From AC-32 sp036265535 (GTDB lineage Bacteria; Actinomycetota; Thermoleophilia; Gaiellales; Gaiellaceae): a stretch of DNA of 9,667 nucleotides. The translations under genes and the position numbers were made by a program. How positions within the stretch are numbered: position 1 is the stretch's first letter; each line of letters opens with the position of its first letter. The stretch covers positions 1 to 9,667 of the forward strand of contig DATAOV010000051.1 of NCBI GenBank assembly GCA_036265535.1, read 5' to 3'. Below, piece by piece: positions 6,216-9,667 of this stretch. Below the pieces are notes generated by a model, which saw only the letters and a program-made list of their open reading frames with translations, was not told where the DNA came from and made no database searches.

Positions 6216-7723
6216 TGTCGTCCGTCCCGTCGCATGAGCTCGTTCGCGGCCCCGGGGCCCCACGTGCCCGCGGCGTAGTTCGGGAACGCAGGCCGGTCGC
6301 GCTTCCAGAGGGCGACGATCGCGTCGACGAGCGACCACTGCTCCTCGACCTCGTCGGCCCGCGTGAACAGCGTGGCGTCGCCGAGCAGGCAGTCCAGGAT
6401 GAGCCGCTCGTAGGCCTCGGGTATGCCGGTGCGGAAGGTGCCGCCGTAGAGGAAGTCCATGTGGACGGTGCGCAGCATCATCCCCTGGCCCGGCACCTTG
6501 GCCGCGAACTCGAGCGACACGCCCTCGTCCGGCTGGATGTGGACGACGAGCACGTTGGGCCGCAGACCCTCCTCGTCGGCCTGCTCGAACGGCGGGTGCG
6601 GCGCCCGCTTGAACTCGATCGCGATCGTCGTCTCGCGACGGGCCAGACGCTTCCCCGCGCGGACGTAGAAGGGCGTGTCGGCCCAGCGCCAGTTGTCGAC
6701 GTACAGCTTCGCCGCGACGAAGGTCTCGGTCATCGAACGCGGGTCGACGCCGGGCTCCTCGCGGTAGCCGGGCACCTCCTCGCCCTCGATGTAGCCGCGC
6801 CCGTACTGGCCGCGAACGACGTGCTTCGGCCCCGGCGTGTGCAGCGCGCGGAGAACCTTCACCTTCTCGTTGCGCACGGACTCGGCGGTGAAGTCGATCG
6901 GCGGCTCCATCGCGGTCAGCGCCACCAGCTGGAGCAGGTGGTTCTGGAAGACGTCTCGGATCGCCCCCGCCTGCTCGTAGAAGGCGGAGCGGCCCTCGAT
7001 GCCCATCGTCTCGGCGACCGTGATCTGGATGTGGTCGACGAACTGGCGGTTCCAGATCGGCTCGAAGATCCCGTTCGCGAAGCGGAGCGCGAGCAGGTTC
7101 TGGACCGTCTCCTTGCCGAGGTAGTGGTCGATCCTGAAGATCTCGCTCTCGTCGAAGTGGTGGTCCAGCTCCGCGTTCAACTCCCGGGCCGACTCGAGGT
7201 CCCGGCCGAAGGGCTTCTCGATGATCAGGCGCGTCCAGCCCTGGCTCGAGCGCCGCTCGCCGATCTCGCGCACGAGGGTGGCAACCGCGTCCGGCGGAAC
7301 GGCGAAGTAGTAGACCCGGTTGCCGGCCGTTCCGCGCTGCTCGTCGAGCTCGGTCAGCACTTCTGCGACTCGGTCCTCGCCGCCGTCGTCGGCAAAGTCG
7401 GTCGCGACATAGCGCATCCCCTCGGCGAGCCACTCCCAGACCTCGTCGCGGAACTCGTCGCGGCCGAACTCCTGCACCGCGTGCTTCATGCGCTCGCGGA
7501 ACTCGTCGTCGGTCTCCTCGCTGCGGGCCACGCCGACGACCCCGAAGTGCTCGGGCAGCAGGCGGCGGAGCGCGAGCGAATAGAGCGCCGGAAAGAGCTT
7601 GCGCCGGGTCAGGTCGCCCGAGGCACCGAAGATGACGAGCGCGCAGGGGTCGGGCGTGCGCCTGAGGGTGAGCCCCTCGAGCAGCGGGTTCTCCTGTGTC
7701 GCCGGCTGCGCGGTCTCGGTCAC
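6200..7723 (-). CDS. zwf: Glucose-6-phosphate 1-dehydrogenase
   Basis: This cytoplasmic enzyme oxidises glucose-6-phosphate to 6-phosphogluconolactone, the entry step of the oxidative pentose phosphate pathway, normally reducing NADP+. At 507 residues it is full length. The Rossmann motif GASGDLTRRKLFPAL lies at 33-47. Arg67 (GVARSEE), after the second strand, is where NADP-using relatives carry an arginine for the 2'-phosphate. EKPFG lies at 169-173 and the signature RIDHYLGKE at 197-205. By alignment of spacing with the Leuconostoc enzyme, Asp199 and His262 (FQNHLLQ) form the catalytic dyad and His200 binds substrate. The GTG start at 7723 overlaps the gnd stop by 4 nt (GTGA) and is preceded by GGAG eight bases upstream, so this start is well supported. 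The C-terminal GTWGPGAANELM block is typical. Its partner opcA follows with a 16-nt overlap. Confidence 0.98.
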   Translation of the reverse strand: MTETAQPATQENPLLEGLTLRRTPDPCALVIFGASGDLTRRKLFPALYSLALRRLLPEHFGVVGVARSEETDDEFRERMKHAVQEFGRDEFRDEVWEWLAEGMRYVATDFADDGGEDRVAEVLTELDEQRGTAGNRVYYFAVPPDAVATLVREIGERRSSQGWTRLIIEKPFGRDLESARELNAELDHHFDESEIFRIDHYLGKETVQNLLALRFANGIFEPIWNRQFVDHIQITVAETMGIEGRSAFYEQAGAIRDVFQNHLLQLVALTAMEPPIDFTAESVRNEKVKVLRALHTPGPKHVVRGQYGRGYIEGEEVPGYREEPGVDPRSMTETFVAAKLYVDNWRWADTPFYVRAGKRLARRETTIAIEFKRAPHPPFEQADEEGLRPNVLVVHIQPDEGVSLEFAAKVPGQGMMLRTVHMDFLYGGTFRTGIPEAYERLILDCLLGDATLFTRADEVEEQWSLVDAIVALWKRDRPAFPNYAAGTWGPGAANELMRRDGRQWRRH

Positions 7724-8703
7724 TCGCCCTTCTCCAGGTGCCCGCCGAAGGCATGCCGCATCGCCGAGAGGACGCGGTTGCCAAACTCGGCTTCGCCGCG
7801 CGAGGAGAAGCGATCGAAGAGCGAAGCCGCGAGGACGGGCACCGGCACGCCCTCCTCGACTGCCGCCTCCACCGTCCAGCGGCCCTCGCCCGAGTCGCTC
7901 ACGCGGCCCGCGTAGGTGTCGAGCTCCGGCGACTCGTGCAGCGCCTGGGCGGCGAGGTCGAGCAGCCAGGACGCGATCACCGAGCCGCGGCGCCAGAGCT
8001 CCGTCACCGCCGCGAGGTCGAGCTCGTAGCGGTAGTGGTCGGGGTCACGGAGCGGCGTCGTCTCCGCGTCCGACTCCTGTTCATGAAGCCCGACGTTCGC
8101 GTGCTTGAGCACGTTCAACCCCTCCGAGTACGCCTGCATGAGTCCGTACTCGATCCCGTTGTGGACCATCTTGACGAAGTGGCCCGCTCCGGAGGGACCG
8201 CAGTGGAGCCAGCCCTGCTCCTCGGGCGCCGGATTTCCGCCGCGACCGGGCGTCCGTTCCGCAGCATCGGCGCCGGGCGCGAGCGCCTGGAAGACCGGCT
8301 CGAGGCGGGCGACCGCCTCGTCGTCGCCGCCGATCATCAGGCAGTAGCCGCGGCGAAGGCCCCAGACGCCACCGCTCGTGCCGACGTCGACGAAATGGAT
8401 CCCGCTCTCGCGTAGCTCGCTCGAGCGACGCAGGTCGTCGACGTAGTACGAGTTGCCGCCGTCGACGATCGTGTCTCCGTCCTCGAGGTGGGGCGCGAGC
8501 TCCGAGACGATGGAGTCGACGATGGCCGCCGGCACCATCAGCCAGACCGAACGCGGCGCCTCGAGCTGCTGTGCCAGCTCTTCGAGCGACGACGCCGTCG
8601 ACTCGACGTGAGGGTCGAATGTCTTCACGTGGTGGCCGGCCGCGCGCAGCCGTTCCGTCATGTTCCCGCCCATGCGGCCGAGGCCGACCATGCCCAGCTC
8701 CAC
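7720..8703 (-). CDS. gnd: 6-phosphogluconate dehydrogenase, decarboxylating, short type
   Basis: This enzyme oxidatively decarboxylates 6-phosphogluconate to ribulose-5-phosphate and CO2. The 327-residue length is that of the short GntZ-like class; the classical dimeric enzyme has about 470. The nucleotide-binding motif GLGRMGGNM lies at 7-15, DGGNS at 81-85 and the substrate-binding GTSGG at 108-112. The catalytic segment GHFVKMVHNGIEYG at 174-187 contains Lys178, His181, Asn182 and Glu185, spaced as in characterised enzymes. DSGEGRWT lies at 270-277. The second strand ends in TFDPH. An Asp (30) at this place, instead of the Asn-Arg of NADP-dependent enzymes, suggests a preference for NAD+ (inference). 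The start is GTG 8703, with GGAGG seven bases upstream, and it overlaps the last base of the pgi stop (TAGTG). The end overlaps zwf by 4 nt. Confidence 0.96.
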   Translation of the reverse strand: MELGMVGLGRMGGNMTERLRAAGHHVKTFDPHVESTASSLEELAQQLEAPRSVWLMVPAAIVDSIVSELAPHLEDGDTIVDGGNSYYVDDLRRSSELRESGIHFVDVGTSGGVWGLRRGYCLMIGGDDEAVARLEPVFQALAPGADAAERTPGRGGNPAPEEQGWLHCGPSGAGHFVKMVHNGIEYGLMQAYSEGLNVLKHANVGLHEQESDAETTPLRDPDHYRYELDLAAVTELWRRGSVIASWLLDLAAQALHESPELDTYAGRVSDSGEGRWTVEAAVEEGVPVPVLAASLFDRFSSRGEAEFGNRVLSAMRHAFGGHLEKGE

Positions 8704-9667
8704 TAGAGGTCCTCCAATCTGATTCGCACGATTCGCCGCCCTCGCTCCTCGAGCGACGAGAAATCACCCGCGGCCTGCGCCTGGATCAGCCGCCGGAAGC
8801 CGAACTTCCGGCCCGGGATGGCAACCTCCTTGCCCGGATCGTCCACCACCTGCACGAACAAGCCCGTGTTCGGGCCGCCCTTGTGCAGCTGGCCGGTCGA
8901 GTGCAGGTAGCGCGGGCCCAGGTTATGGGTGACGACGCACCCGGTCTCGACGCCGGCGCGCTCCACCAGCGGCCCCAGCTCGGCCTCCCGCTCCGGATCG
9001 ATGAACGCCTGGATCGCGACGTAGTCGCCGGGACGCGCCTGCGCGAAGAGCTCCTCGAGCGAGCCGCTGGGCTCGACCGCAGGATCCCCACCCCGGGCCA
9101 GCACCTCGCTCGTCTTGTCCTTCGCCGCCTGCACGTCGGGCTGGTCGAACGGGTTGATCCCGAGGATCGAGCCGGCGACGGCGGTGGCGAACTCCCACCG
9201 GAAGAACTCCTGGCCGACCTCGTACGGGTCGTCCACGCGGAACTCGGGGCGCTGCACGTCGTCGGAGTAGCCGAACGCGACAGGGACGAGGCCCTTGCCC
9301 TCCTTGCCCGTCGACTCCGCGAGCAGCTGCTCGACCCAGAGCCCGAAGTCGCCGGCGACGAGCACCTTGTCGCGCCCCTCGCGCCAGCCCTCGCCGAGCT
9401 CGAGGCCGAGCTCGAGCCCGGGGTTGCCCTCCTCGAAACGGCAGGCCTCCCGCATCTCCTCCGCGCGCTCGAGGAGACGGAGCGCGTCGACGCCCATCAG
9501 CACCGCCGGGACGATCCCGAACGCCGAGAGCGCCGAGTAGCGCCCGCCGATCGTCGGCTCGCCGTGGAAGACGCCCGCGAACGCCCGCTCCCGCGCGAGC
9601 AGCTCGAGCTCCGAGCCGGGATCGGTGATCGCAACGAACCGCCTGCCGTCACCGCCGGTCTCGTCCC
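8703..9667 (-). CDS. pgi: Glucose-6-phosphate isomerase, C-terminal part; possibly the Pgi half of a transaldolase-Pgi fusion
   Basis: About 320 residues are visible; the 5' end lies beyond the window. The frame stays open to the edge, so the ATG at 9503 is internal. The protein interconverts glucose-6-phosphate and fructose-6-phosphate. Visible blocks are FVAITDPGSELELL (end of the first sugar-isomerase domain), GGRYSALSAFGIVPA followed by LMGVD, GQEFFRWEFATAVAG, the signature ILGINPFDQPDVQAAK, and THNLGPRYLHSTGQLHKGG followed by PNTG. The last block is characteristic of the divergent Pgi that in several phyla is fused behind transaldolase. Whether a transaldolase domain is present here cannot be seen. 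The protein is cytoplasmic. It is the most upstream gene seen in the operon and overlaps gnd by one base. It supplies or recovers glucose-6-phosphate for the zwf product encoded downstream. Confidence 0.93.
   Translation of the reverse strand, partial: DETGGDGRRFVAITDPGSELELLARERAFAGVFHGEPTIGGRYSALSAFGIVPAVLMGVDALRLLERAEEMREACRFEEGNPGLELGLELGEGWREGRDKVLVAGDFGLWVEQLLAESTGKEGKGLVPVAFGYSDDVQRPEFRVDDPYEVGQEFFRWEFATAVAGSILGINPFDQPDVQAAKDKTSEVLARGGDPAVEPSGSLEELFAQARPGDYVAIQAFIDPEREAELGPLVERAGVETGCVVTHNLGPRYLHSTGQLHKGGPNTGLFVQVVDDPGKEVAIPGRKFGFRRLIQAQAAGDFSSLEERGRRIVRIRLEDL
8711..8715 (-). promoter_or_regulatory. Shine-Dalgarno for gnd inside the 3' end of pgi
   Basis: The minus strand reads GGAGG, then seven bases, then the GTG at 8703. 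The site lies within the codons for the last residues of pgi (IRLEDL). It supports GTG 8703 as the gnd start and shows that gnd can be translated by its own ribosome binding as well as by coupling. Confidence 0.65.

Noticed and set aside
5367..7784. An 805-codon open frame on the minus strand running through zwf into opcA.
   Set aside because: Only the last 282 codons are opcA. The rest is the shifted reading of zwf, rich in Arg and Ala without domain pattern. It is not a fusion protein.
6203..7915. A 570-codon open frame on the plus strand opposite zwf and gnd.
   Set aside because: It has a low-complexity Arg/Leu/Val/Asp-rich composition and no recognisable motif. It mirrors zwf and gnd, whose full catalytic motifs are on the other strand. 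Long antisense frames are expected at this GC content.
1..9667. A mobile element, defence island or CRISPR array.
   Set aside because: I saw no transposase, integrase, nuclease or Cas-like motif, no spaced direct repeats and no tRNA. The genes are core metabolism plus a regulator pair and a surface protein.

Overview
The window is GC-rich, gene-dense bacterial DNA with little intergenic space. The presence of opcA next to zwf, the short-type gnd, the divergent Pgi, the GTG-rich start codons and the ctaB type point to an actinobacterium, most likely a deep-branching lineage such as the Thermoleophilia. That placement is inferred from gene content; no rRNA or other marker gene is present.

Left part, plus strand (1-1889): the 3' two thirds of ctaB (protoheme IX farnesyltransferase, heme O synthesis), a 39-residue one-helix membrane microprotein overlapping it by ATGA, and a short amidase-signature hydrolase. 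The amidase has no ATG, GTG or TTG that would keep its catalytic lysine. Its best start is a CTG in a CTGA overlap with the microprotein stop. A short intergenic stretch with back-to-back palindromes follows. After it comes a secreted 615-residue protein of fibronectin-III-like repeats (1944-3791), one of which appears to be interrupted by an inserted beta-rich module.

Middle, minus strand (3788-5330): an ECF-type sigma factor gene followed, with a 14-nt overlap, by a two-helix membrane protein with a DUF4349 domain. The layout is that of a sigma / membrane anti-sigma pair, but the cytoplasmic part carries no zinc-binding motif. The DUF4349 gene meets the secreted-protein gene tail to tail, and their stop codons share one CTAG.

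Right part, minus strand (5367-9667): pgi (5' end outside the window), gnd, zwf and opcA in transcription order, linked by overlaps of 1, 4 and 16 nt. Together they cover glucose-6-phosphate isomerisation, oxidation of glucose-6-phosphate, an assembly factor for that dehydrogenase, and oxidative decarboxylation of 6-phosphogluconate. No 6-phosphogluconolactonase gene is visible. A GC-rich hairpin lies in the 36-nt gap between opcA and the sigma gene. All five minus-strand genes whose starts are visible use GTG.

There is no stretch over 300 bases without a gene. I saw no tRNA, rRNA, CRISPR array, insertion sequence or prophage gene. Most of the window is ordinary core metabolism. The points that deserve a second look are the amidase start, the microprotein, the sigma/DUF4349 pair and the interrupted secreted protein.
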